In this document: piece after piece, positions 7,562 through 14,671 of the stretch | Layout: every line of letters begins with the position of its first letter | Numbering within the stretch: the first letter of the stretch is position 1 | NCBI GenBank assembly: GCA_030145595.1 | Contig: JAQYVG010000036.1 | Span: 1 to 17,565, forward strand | Length of the DNA: 17,565 nucleotides | From: Desulfobacterales bacterium | GTDB lineage: Bacteria; Desulfobacterota; Desulfobacteria; Desulfobacterales; UBA11574 | Direction: 5' to 3' | Notes under the pieces: model-generated | Told to the model about the DNA's origin: nothing | What the model saw: only the letters and a program-made list of their open reading frames with translations | Databases searched by the model: none | Program-made: the position numbers and the translations under genes

Positions 7562-7707
7562 TCGAGCCAAACTCGATCAGGTGTCTGTGGTCAGTGGTTT
7601 TACAGGTTCTTTGGGCCTCTTTTTGTGTTTCACCTGTAGTTGAAATATAATTTCGCTTCTTATTGCTTAGCAACGGACGACTGACAAAGGACAATGGACA
7701 CCCAATT
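7556..7707 (+). repeat. Family-1 heptad-armed repeat, copy B
   Basis: The parts in order are a hairpin CCTAATCGAG / CTCGATCAGG around CCAAA (7557-7581, overlapping the dedA stop), two heptads (7583-7596: GTCTGTG, GTCAGTG), a 75-bp core (7597-7671) with ACAGGT/ACCTGT arms and the stretch GAAATATAAT, four opposite heptads (7672-7699: AACGGAC, GACTGAC, AAAGGAC, AATGGAC) and the ACCCAATT end. It is the inverted counterpart of copy A at 816-991. Relative to A it lacks two heptads in the first arm (14 bp) and has an extra stretch of about 14 bp in the loop of the core. Confidence 0.85.
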
Positions 7708-7742
7708 AGGCATTTTCGCTCATTTGGGGTTAAAGTCTTGAT

Positions 7743-7827
7743 TTGTAAATCTTCAGCCAAAGCGTTATCGTAGCGCCGGATAAACCGAGTTAGATTTACA
7801 ACTAACAACGGACAACAAACAACTGAC
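7743..7827 (-). repeat. Hairpin plus heptad array downstream of coaD
   Basis: TTGTAAATCT (7743-7752) and AGATTTACAA (7792-7801) are perfect 10-bp inverted repeats enclosing 39 bp. Four heptads follow at 7800-7827: AACTAAC, AACGGAC, AACAAAC, AACTGAC. On the minus strand these read outward from the coaD stop codon at 7837, which is the same gene-relative orientation as copies A and B. It is a related but shorter element with a different core, placed tail-to-tail with copy B between the convergent dedA and coaD genes. Confidence 0.7.
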
Positions 7828-7836
7828 ACAAATAAG

Positions 7837-8334
7837 CTATAACTTACTAAGTCTTAACTGGCGCTTTTGCTTTAATTTCTCGTTGACTATAGGCGGCACC
7901 ATACCTTTGATGTCACCGCCGAAAGTGGCCGCCTCTTTTATGATCGATGAACTGGTAAATATCCATCGAAGGCCGGTCATAAGAAAAACAGTCTGAACAT
8001 CCCGGTTAAGTCTGCGGTTCATCAGCGCCAGCTGAAACTCATATTCAAAATCCGATACAGCGCGCATTCCACGCAGTATGGCATGGGATTTCCTTTTGGC
8101 AGCATAATCAACTAAAAGTCCATCAAAAGTATCCACTTCAATGTTCGGAAACTCTTCAAAGCTTCCTTCCAGCATCTCTACCCGTTCCTCGACAGTAAAG
8201 AAACATTCTTTTATCGGGTTTTTCAATATGGCTACGATAAGCTTGTCAAAGATTGTAAGCCCTCTCTTGGCAATATCTACATGACCGTTGGTGACAGGAT
8301 CGAAGGTCCCCGGATATATGGCGATTTTTTGCAT
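7837..8334 (-). CDS. coaD: Phosphopantetheine adenylyltransferase
   Basis: The enzyme transfers AMP from ATP to 4'-phosphopantetheine, giving dephospho-CoA in the penultimate step of CoA synthesis. The 165-aa protein is a nucleotidyltransferase-fold enzyme with GTFDP at 9-13, the TNGH phosphate-binding motif at 15-18, RGMR at 88-91 and TSSSIIKE at 127-134 (the ISSTxxR-like motif). All key positions are present. AGGGGA lies about 10 nt before the ATG. It follows rsmD on the same strand after 67 nt, a gene order seen in many bacteria. Confidence 0.96.
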   Translation of the reverse strand: MQKIAIYPGTFDPVTNGHVDIAKRGLTIFDKLIVAILKNPIKECFFTVEERVEMLEGSFEEFPNIEVDTFDGLLVDYAAKRKSHAILRGMRAVSDFEYEFQLALMNRRLNRDVQTVFLMTGLRWIFTSSSIIKEAATFGGDIKGMVPPIVNEKLKQKRQLRLSKL

Positions 8335-8401
8335 TGATCATATTCCCCTTTTAAGTCTTAGTACTCGAATTTAATTTTGATTTGATAATAAAAAGGTGTT
8401 T

Positions 8402-8962
8402 TCATACCACATAACTTAAAAATGATACAAGGGTTTTTCCATATTTTCTCTGCTGGTCAATTTCAAACGCTTTAAGATTTGCCGGTATCGGTTCAGCAGC
8501 AGCGTGCTCGATCACAACGTAGGCCCCTTTAGCCAGAGAGTTGCTGCGATAAAGATTACGCAAGGCCGGCTTGATAAGATTGCGGTTATAAGGCGGGTCT
8601 ATAAAAACCAGATTAAACGGCGGGCTTGATGATTTTATACAGTTTAAGGTCTTGCTGATATCCCATTTAATAACTTTCGTTAGCCGGCTATAGGCGCACT
8701 CTTCGATATTGCGCGCTACAACAGCTAACGCCCCCGGGCTATTATCTATAAACACTGCATATTCAGACCCTCGACTGATCGCTTCAATACCAAGGGCGCC
8801 GGTTCCTGCGAACAGATCCAACACAATTGCTTCATGAACACGCGATGAAAGGATGTTGAAAATCGATTCTCTCAAGCGGTCAGCGGTCGGCCTAACCTGC
8901 CTACCGCGTACTGCCTGCAGTTTTTTCCCTCTTAAACTGCCGCTAATAATTCTCAGGCCCAT
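8402..8962 (-). CDS. rsmD: 16S rRNA (guanine(966)-N(2))-methyltransferase RsmD
   Basis: This is a SAM-dependent methyltransferase that modifies G966 of 16S rRNA during small-subunit assembly. The 186-aa length is normal. It shows the N-terminal RIISGSLRGKKL, the conserved RPTADRLRESIFNIL, SAM motif I DLFAGTGALGIEA (49-61) and the catalytic DPPY (122-125). No convincing Shine-Dalgarno lies before the ATG, and the 22 nt upstream abut the family-2 repeat block. The transcript, if read through from ntrX, would carry that repeat block as its 5' leader. Confidence 0.94.
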   Translation of the reverse strand: MGLRIISGSLRGKKLQAVRGRQVRPTADRLRESIFNILSSRVHEAIVLDLFAGTGALGIEAISRGSEYAVFIDNSPGALAVVARNIEECAYSRLTKVIKWDISKTLNCIKSSSPPFNLVFIDPPYNRNLIKPALRNLYRSNSLAKGAYVVIEHAAAEPIPANLKAFEIDQQRKYGKTLVSFLSYVV

Positions 8963-8984
8963 ATTTATAAAATAAAGGATAATC

Positions 8985-9246
8985 GTTCACAGGTTCAGAG
9001 TTCACCGTTCAGGGTTGTAAGGTGTATTCTGCCTTTTCTTAACCTTTGAACCCTGACCGTTCCCCGTTCAGCGTTCAACGTTCGGAGTTGTAAGGTATGT
9101 CCTGCTTTTATTAACCTCTGAACCCAGAACGGTGAACCTAGAACCTTTGAACTTTGACCGTTCCCCGTTCAGCGTTCACCGTTCAGGGTTGTAAGGTGTA
9201 TCCTGCCTTTTCTTCACCTTTGAACCCGGAACCTTGAACATTGAAC
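8985..9246. repeat. Family-2 heptad-armed repeat, three tandem units
   Basis: Three cores of 30-31 bp beginning GTTGTAAGG and ending TTAACC or TTCACC lie at 9014-9044, 9087-9116 and 9188-9218. Each is preceded by about four 7-bp units of the form GTTCNNN (8985-9013, 9059-9086, 9160-9187) and followed by two to six units of the form NNNGAAC or close variants (9045-9058, 9117-9159, 9219-9246). Two of the units are 8 bp (8985-8992 and 9145-9152). The 5' and 3' units are reverse complements of each other, so each core sits at the tip of a potential hairpin. The block fills nearly the whole gap between ntrX and rsmD. It is not a CRISPR array: units are 7 bp and degenerate, without spacers. Confidence 0.9.
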
Positions 9247-9254
9247 CGCTCAAC

Positions 9255-10610
9255 CTAGGAGTAAGTTTCCAACATCTGATTCAGATGGTTTTTTTCTATC
9301 CCGATGGCTTCGGCTGTTTTGGCAACATCGTTATTATATTGCATAAGCTTTTTTTGAATAAATTCTCTTTCAAAAGCCTTTTGGGCGTCTTTAAAGTGTT
9401 GAATTAATAAGAGCTGTGATTCAATTGAGCCTGTCCCTTCCACACAAGCGGGGTTATAAGGGGCTGGAATGTCGAATTCGTCAATGATATCTTTGTCCAC
9501 CATAATAGTCAGGCGCTCTATAAGATTCTTAAGTTCCCTGACATTTCCCGGCCATGCATAACCGCATAACAAATCAACTGCTTTTCGAGCCATTGTTTTG
9601 CTTTTGCCTCGATCCATGATAGCACATTCTTGCAGAAAGGTTTCAACCAGCAAGGGGACATCTTCAAAACGATCCCTGAGCGACGGGACATCAATGGGGA
9701 TTACATTCAGCCGGTAGTAAATATCTTCCCTGAAACTCCCCTTCTCAATCTCAACTTTAAGATCTTTATTGCTGGAAGCAATCACCCTGACATCTACACT
9801 CAATATTCTGCCGCCGCCGACTCGCTGAAACTGCTGTTCCTGCAGGACCCGCAAGATCTTAGCCTGAGTTTTAAGGCTCATATCTCCGATCTCATCCAGA
9901 AATATAGTCCCTTTATTGGCTAATTCGAACTTCCCCACTTTTTTGACAGACGCGCCGGCAATGGCCCCTTTTTCATGACCGAACAGTTCACTCTCTATAA
10001 GTTCCTCGGGAATCGCGGCACAGTTAACATCAATTATCGGTTGGTCGGCACGTGAGCTTAGCTGATGTATAGTGCGGGCGACCAGTTCCTTGCCGGTTCC
10101 ATTCTCTCCGGTAATGAGTATCCACGCATCGGTCGGGGCGGCAACCGCGATTTGTTTTTTCAGTGCTGCAACCGGCGCACTGTTGCCGGTTATAGTATGC
10201 TTTTCAAGGGTCTTTTTGCGCAGATATCTGTTTTCTTCTTCAAGCCGTCTGAAATTTAGTGCATTGTTGATCGCCACGATAACCTTGTCGATTGAAAGCG
10301 GTTTCTCGATTAAGTCGAATGCGCCTAACTTTGTTGCTTTCACGGCGGTTTCTATCGTTCCATGACCGGATATGATAATGACCTGGATGTAAGGGTTGTT
10401 TTTCTTGATCTCTTTTAACGTTTCAATACCGTCAATACCCGGCATCCATATGTCAAGCAGTACAAGATCAGGGGATTCCGTATCGATGATCTTCAGCGCC
10501 TCGTATCCATTCGTTGCGGTTTGGACTTCAAAACCTTCGTCTGAAAGAAGGCCGCTTAACGATTTCAATATGGAAGGTTCGTCGTCTACAATCAAAATAG
10601 AAGGAAACAT
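9255..10610 (-). CDS. NtrX-like sigma-54-type response regulator with altered GAFTGA loop
   Basis: This is the response regulator partner of the upstream NtrY-like kinase. The receiver domain (1-120) has acidic residues Asp9 and Asp10, phosphoacceptor Asp53 (LLDIWMP), Ser81 and Lys103. The AAA+ domain (about 140-370) has Walker A GENGTGKE (168-175) and Walker B FLDEIGDM (237-244). A Fis-type HTH ends the protein (about 415-449: NNDVAKTAEAIGIEKNHLNQ), with a short tail. The sigma-54-contacting loop, GAFTGA in classical activators, reads GAIAGA at 215-220, with both the aromatic residue and the threonine replaced. From family knowledge the threonine is critical for sigma-54 contact, so it may not be a standard sigma-54 activator. 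AAGGGA precedes the ATG. A MITE-like palindrome separates it from the kinase gene. Nitrogen control is the role known for named NtrYX homologues, not shown here. Confidence 0.9.
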   Translation of the reverse strand: MFPSILIVDDEPSILKSLSGLLSDEGFEVQTATNGYEALKIIDTESPDLVLLDIWMPGIDGIETLKEIKKNNPYIQVIIISGHGTIETAVKATKLGAFDLIEKPLSIDKVIVAINNALNFRRLEEENRYLRKKTLEKHTITGNSAPVAALKKQIAVAAPTDAWILITGENGTGKELVARTIHQLSSRADQPIIDVNCAAIPEELIESELFGHEKGAIAGASVKKVGKFELANKGTIFLDEIGDMSLKTQAKILRVLQEQQFQRVGGGRILSVDVRVIASSNKDLKVEIEKGSFREDIYYRLNVIPIDVPSLRDRFEDVPLLVETFLQECAIMDRGKSKTMARKAVDLLCGYAWPGNVRELKNLIERLTIMVDKDIIDEFDIPAPYNPACVEGTGSIESQLLLIQHFKDAQKAFEREFIQKKLMQYNNDVAKTAEAIGIEKNHLNQMLETYS

Positions 10611-10636
10611 AGGCTTAATCCCTTTTCACATTTACA

Positions 10637-10782
10637 ATGAGACCTTTGAAAAATGTTCAATTTTGTTCAAGTCCAAGGAAGGCGAAAATTTTAACCACAG
10701 GCATACATTGAGTATTTCGAGGATTAAAATTTGAGCCTGACGCCGGAATTGGGCAAAAGGGGGCGTTTTGCAAAGGTCTCAT
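10637..10782. mobile_element. MITE-like palindromic element
   Basis: Perfect 12-bp terminal inverted repeats ATGAGACCTTTG (10637-10648) and CAAAGGTCTCAT (10771-10782) bound a 146-bp element. The symmetry continues inward: 10637-10696 aligns with the reverse complement of 10721-10782 with scattered mismatches, leaving a loop of about 24 nt. It contains no coding sequence. This is the build of a non-autonomous miniature transposable element. No transposase with such ends is in the window and I cannot name the parent. The ntrY stop codon (10779-10781) lies inside the right terminal repeat. Confidence 0.8.
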
Positions 10783-13016
10783 AATGGTAATTCGATAACA
10801 AACTTAGCGCCCCGGGGCTGGTTATCCTGAACGCGTATCATACCGTTATGATCAGCGATGATTGTGCTTACAATGGTAAGCCCCAAGCCCATACCGCTCT
10901 TTTTGGTCGAAAAATAGGGTTCAAAGAGACGGGTCTTGTCTTCAGCAGAAATACCGGACCCGTCATCGGCAACTTCTATTCTTACGATCTTTAAAATAGA
11001 ATCATTAGCTATGGATACAGATATGCAGCCTTTTTCTTTAATGGAGCTGATGGCGTTGCCCACAAGATTGATCATCACCCGCTTGATTTGCTGCCGATCA
11101 AGGTTAAGTTGCGGGATATCGTCTTTAATGGTGAACTCAAAGTCAAGATTCTGACTTCCTTCTTTGTAAAGAGCCAAGGTCTCTTCAATAATGGGAGGCA
11201 AATCACAGGGTTTAGGGTTTGCTGTGGGGAATCTTGCAAACGTTGAAAATTCGTCGACAAGATTTCTAATCAGATCCACATGATCCATAATTGTCCGGGT
11301 GCACTCATCAAACACCGGCTGGTTGAGCTGCTTGGAGTATTTTCGATTCAAACGTTGTGCCGAAAGTGTTATGGGGGTCAATGGATTTTTTACTTCATGG
11401 GCAATTCTGCGGGCAACCTCACGCCAGGCGGCCATGCGCTGGGCCTTTTCCAGCTCCGTCAGATCATCAAATACAATCACGATACCCATGTGCTGACCGG
11501 TGTCATCCTTGAGTGCATTAACATGTATCATAAAGCTTAAAGGGTTGCCGTCTATAGCCAGTTTCAACGGCATATCTACGGCGTCATTCCGGAAAAGTGC
11601 AAGATTTTCCATAATCTCTTCGGCCAGCTCCAGGTGCGGCGCGCTTAAAAGCTTTTTATAATTATTATTAATGATTTTCTCTGATCTAAGGTTCAACATT
11701 TTTTCGGCGGACTTGTTCATCGTAGTGATAACCCCGTCGGCGTCAAGGGTTACAACACCAGCGGAGACGTCTTTCAAGACAATTTCCATGTACCGCCGTC
11801 TTTCTTCTATTTCAATGTTCTGTTGACGCAGCATGCGGGCCGAAAGTTCAAGCTGCTCCCTGCCGATCCGCAAATCCTTGGTCATGGTATTAAATGAATC
11901 TACCAGGCTGCCGATCTCATCGTCCGCCACTTGCTCTATACTGAAGCTCAAGTCACCCTCGGCAACCCGCCGGGTTCCGTCAGCAAGCTCCATGATCGGG
12001 ATGGTAATTGTTTTTGCCAGGTTAAAACCGAACCATATGGCACAAAAGACAACCAAAAGCGCTACAATTGAAAGCGTTATATAATAGGTGATCTGAATCG
12101 GTTTTTTAAGAAGTTTTATCTGCTGGTATTCCTCAAAACCTCTGGAAATAGATGCCATCTTTCGGGAAAGTTCCGGACCAATCAGGACATCTATGACAAC
12201 ATACCCCTCGGCATCGGCTCGATTTGCTCCAAACGGCACGGCTGCGATAGTTCTGATAAGCTCGCCGGCAGGGATACTTTCCGTAATTGTTTTGACATCT
12301 TTTGCTGCCGTCTCTTTTTGAAGATTATCAGTGGAGACAACTTTAAAGGGCCCAGCTTCCAAACTCTGAGTCAAAGCTAATGTAAGACGCGTTGCATTGG
12401 CTGCATAAACTTCAACCGCATCAAAATTAAACTCACGCTGTACAATCTGAATATAGTTGGATAGAGCTTTGCTCTTTTTTGGTCCCAGCAGCTTCTTGGC
12501 TTTAATCTGATAGGCGATTCTTTCGAGAAAAAACTGATTGCTCTCTTCGCTTTGTACATATACGCTTCTGCCGACAAGCAAAGAATTTTCAAGGGCCTGT
12601 TCAACCGGAACATTGAACCAAAACTCAATGCTGGTTGTGATAAAATTGATTGAAAAGAAGAATAGTACAATCGTGGGGACTAAAGAAAGCGCTATAAAGG
12701 CAGCCACAAGTCTTGTACGGAGTTTTGCTCCCATTACCTTGCGCTTGCGATCATAAAGAAGTTTGACTAAATTTCTAAAAACCAGGAATATCAACAAAAT
12801 CAAAAGCAGTAAATTGATGTTGATCAATATGAACATCAATATCGTGTTGGAGATGGGAATGTCGGTTCCAAAATAGATTATCCTGCTTTCAGCGAAGGTC
12901 AAAAGAGCTATCACAAAAACAATGACGACAATCATGACACCTTCACGTTTGCGCCTCTTGCGATCCTCTTCTGACAGGTAAGATTCTGTTTTTTTTAACT
13001 TGTCATTGCTCATCAT
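10779..13016 (-). CDS. NtrY-like membrane histidine kinase
   Basis: This is a sensor kinase of 745 aa in the inner membrane. Three hydrophobic segments near the N-terminus (about 27-44, 57-82, 103-126) are followed by an extracytoplasmic region (about 127-308), a further membrane helix (about 310-332), a HAMP linker (333-385), a PAS domain (about 405-520), HisKA and HATPase_c. The phosphoacceptor is His540 in RRIAHEVKNPLTPI. The ATP-binding N-box Asn is near 654, and the G boxes are VADDGSGI (682-689) and GMGLGLTI (708-715). This layout is the NtrY type. It lies between the DUF4390 gene and the regulator gene in one operon. The last codon before the stop is TTA, and the TGA stop comes from the terminal repeat of the adjoining palindromic element. 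The C-terminus may therefore have been trimmed or replaced by a few residues, leaving all catalytic motifs intact. Confidence 0.92.
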   Translation of the reverse strand: MMSNDKLKKTESYLSEEDRKRRKREGVMIVVIVFVIALLTFAESRIIYFGTDIPISNTILMFILININLLLLILLIFLVFRNLVKLLYDRKRKVMGAKLRTRLVAAFIALSLVPTIVLFFFSINFITTSIEFWFNVPVEQALENSLLVGRSVYVQSEESNQFFLERIAYQIKAKKLLGPKKSKALSNYIQIVQREFNFDAVEVYAANATRLTLALTQSLEAGPFKVVSTDNLQKETAAKDVKTITESIPAGELIRTIAAVPFGANRADAEGYVVIDVLIGPELSRKMASISRGFEEYQQIKLLKKPIQITYYITLSIVALLVVFCAIWFGFNLAKTITIPIMELADGTRRVAEGDLSFSIEQVADDEIGSLVDSFNTMTKDLRIGREQLELSARMLRQQNIEIEERRRYMEIVLKDVSAGVVTLDADGVITTMNKSAEKMLNLRSEKIINNNYKKLLSAPHLELAEEIMENLALFRNDAVDMPLKLAIDGNPLSFMIHVNALKDDTGQHMGIVIVFDDLTELEKAQRMAAWREVARRIAHEVKNPLTPITLSAQRLNRKYSKQLNQPVFDECTRTIMDHVDLIRNLVDEFSTFARFPTANPKPCDLPPIIEETLALYKEGSQNLDFEFTIKDDIPQLNLDRQQIKRVMINLVGNAISSIKEKGCISVSIANDSILKIVRIEVADDGSGISAEDKTRLFEPYFSTKKSGMGLGLTIVSTIIADHNGMIRVQDNQPRGAKFVIELPL

Positions 13017-13060
13017 AATTGCAGGAAATGCAAAATTTATAAATACGCCTTCATTTTATT

Positions 13061-13630
13061 TTAGTAGACAAAGTCTATCGTGTACAAATCGGTCTCAAAA
13101 TCCCACAAAGAAACAAAGAAGAGTACATAATGCAGAGAATAAGGGAGGGTCAGTTTGCTAAGTTCTGCTTTAGCTCTTATTTGATAGCGTCTGCCTTTTT
13201 CCAGCACCCTTAGCGGCACAATCTTTAAGCTGTCAATTTCAGTCATCAATTTGCGGGCTTCGTCAAATGATTGCGTAACCAAAGGATCATCATTTTCCCA
13301 GGACCGTTTTACAATAAATTCCTTTTTGAGGTTATTATATTTTAGTGTGTGGGTTATTTTTATGTCAGCGATTTCCTTGTCAAACCACAGATTACGCTCT
13401 TGATAAAGGGAGATAAAAAACGAAAAGGTAGTCGGCACACCGCTTAAAATTGCATTTTTCGTTTTTTCTCTGAAAGCGCCTTCAACCGTCAGGTAGACCA
13501 GCAGGTCGTCACGCGTATTGGTGACGATAATATCTGTCAATCTGGCATCCTGAGCATGTGCCGGATTCTGCATCACAAGGAGTATGGCAAGGATTAAGGC
13601 ACAAGCTTTTCTGGTCAGAGAAGGTTTCAT
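13061..13630 (-). CDS. DUF4390 exported protein
   Basis: This is a small predicted periplasmic protein of 189 aa from the ATG at 13628-13630. The signal peptide is KPSLTRK followed by a hydrophobic core, with cleavage likely after AHA at residue 26. The mature part (RLTDIIVTNTRDDLLVYLTVEGAF to LHYVLFFVSLWDFETDLYTIDFVY) matches what I know of the DUF4390 family, which commonly precedes an NtrY-type kinase gene. Its function is unknown; the genomic link suggests it supports or signals to the kinase's extracytoplasmic domain. A TTG six bases upstream could extend it by two residues, but the ATG is preferred. It ends 44 nt before the kinase gene. Confidence 0.75.
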   Translation of the reverse strand: MKPSLTRKACALILAILLVMQNPAHAQDARLTDIIVTNTRDDLLVYLTVEGAFREKTKNAILSGVPTTFSFFISLYQERNLWFDKEIADIKITHTLKYNNLKKEFIVKRSWENDDPLVTQSFDEARKLMTEIDSLKIVPLRVLEKGRRYQIRAKAELSKLTLPYSLHYVLFFVSLWDFETDLYTIDFVY

Positions 13631-13680
13631 AGTCAAGAGTTAATTCGTGACTTTTTACGAGATCATCAAGCCTTGTTGGC

Positions 13681-13689
13681 ATTATATCA
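13681..13689 (-). promoter_or_regulatory. Extended -10 promoter candidate for the DUF4390-ntrY-ntrX operon
   Basis: On the minus strand TGATATAAT is a perfect extended -10 (TGN plus TATAAT) about 50 nt upstream of the DUF4390 ATG. No good -35 lies 17 bp upstream, which is typical of extended -10 promoters. The operon could also be read through from lpxC, which ends 115 nt upstream of the DUF4390 gene, since I see no strong terminator between them. Confidence 0.4.
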
Positions 13690-13751
13690 GAAATGAAAAT
13701 TTTTCCTGTAGTTCCAAAGGTTAATCAATCTAATTATTAGCGGATACCCTG

Positions 13752-14657
13752 CTAAATGGCAAGTGATTTTGATTGCAAGGGGGATAAATCCTGTACCTCT
13801 GCAAGAGTAACAGTCTCCCACGACCCCTTTTGGGCAAAGAATTCTTCAAGAAAGGCATGGTTGAAGGCATGGCCTGATTTTTTCGCCACTATATGGCCTA
13901 AAATAGGTATACCGAGAAGGGAAAAATCGCCGATACAGTCAAGAATTTTATGGCGTACAAATTCGTCCTGATAACGTAAACCACCATCGTTAAGAACCTT
14001 ATGACTATCGATAGCGATAACATTATCCAAGGAAACACCCTGTGCCAGACCGTGTTGTTTCAGATATTCGTATTCATGCAGAAAACCGAATGTTCTGGCC
14101 CTGCAAATTTCACGTTCAAAAACTCGGTCCGTTAGATCCACGGAATAGGTTTGCCGCTTAATCAGGTCATGATCATACTCGATGGTACAGGTTATTTTAT
14201 AAGTCGAGCACGGATAAACGCCAACAAACTTTTCGTCTTTTTTTAACTCGATGGGCTCTTTGATCAAGAAACAAAATCTGGGAGCGACCTGGTCCTTGAT
14301 ACCTGCCGCTCTGATCAACTCCGTAAAGGGGCCGGCACTGCCGTCCATTATCGGCATTTCATAGGTGTCGAGTTCAACCAGGGCATTGTCGATGGAAAGA
14401 CCCGCAAAACAGGCCATGAGATGCTCAATGGTTGAAACAATAAAGCCATCAATTCCGATGACGGTTGCCAGGCTGGTGTCCACCACCATATTGAAATGGG
14501 CCGATATGCTCGGGCAATCCGGGAGATCTGTTCGGATGAATTTGATACCGTGATTGCTCGGGGCAGGATTAATAGTCAGGTTAGCCTTTTTCCCCGAATG
14601 AATTCCTACACCCGAGCAACTGACCGCCTTGGCAATGCTTCTTTGTTTAAAATGCAT
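13752..14657 (-). CDS. lpxC: UDP-3-O-acyl-N-acetylglucosamine deacetylase
   Basis: LpxC is the zinc amidase that carries out the committed step of lipid A synthesis, removing acetate from UDP-3-O-acyl-GlcNAc in the cytosol. The 301-aa length is standard. Zinc ligands His79 (STIEHLMA), His236 and Asp240 (VRHKILD) are present, as is the catalytic His263 in SGHAFNH. The N-terminus (QRSIAKAVSCSGVGIHSGKKANLTI) is typical. It shows that the host makes an LPS-type outer membrane. A perfect 10-bp hairpin lies 15 nt before the ATG. The gene diverges from comM. Confidence 0.96.
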   Translation of the reverse strand: MHFKQRSIAKAVSCSGVGIHSGKKANLTINPAPSNHGIKFIRTDLPDCPSISAHFNMVVDTSLATVIGIDGFIVSTIEHLMACFAGLSIDNALVELDTYEMPIMDGSAGPFTELIRAAGIKDQVAPRFCFLIKEPIELKKDEKFVGVYPCSTYKITCTIEYDHDLIKRQTYSVDLTDRVFEREICRARTFGFLHEYEYLKQHGLAQGVSLDNVIAIDSHKVLNDGGLRYQDEFVRHKILDCIGDFSLLGIPILGHIVAKKSGHAFNHAFLEEFFAQKGSWETVTLAEVQDLSPLQSKSLAI

Positions 14658-14671
14658 CTTTATCTCATTAA

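Noticed and set aside
7542..7829. A 95-codon minus-strand frame across copy B and the array behind coaD.
   Set aside because: Its composition follows the heptads and hairpins, it overlaps the end of dedA, and it has no ribosome site or recognisable domain.
8985..9246. CRISPR array.
   Set aside because: The units are degenerate 7-mers in both orientations around cores of about 30 bp. There are no identical repeats of 24-40 bp with unique spacers and no cas genes.
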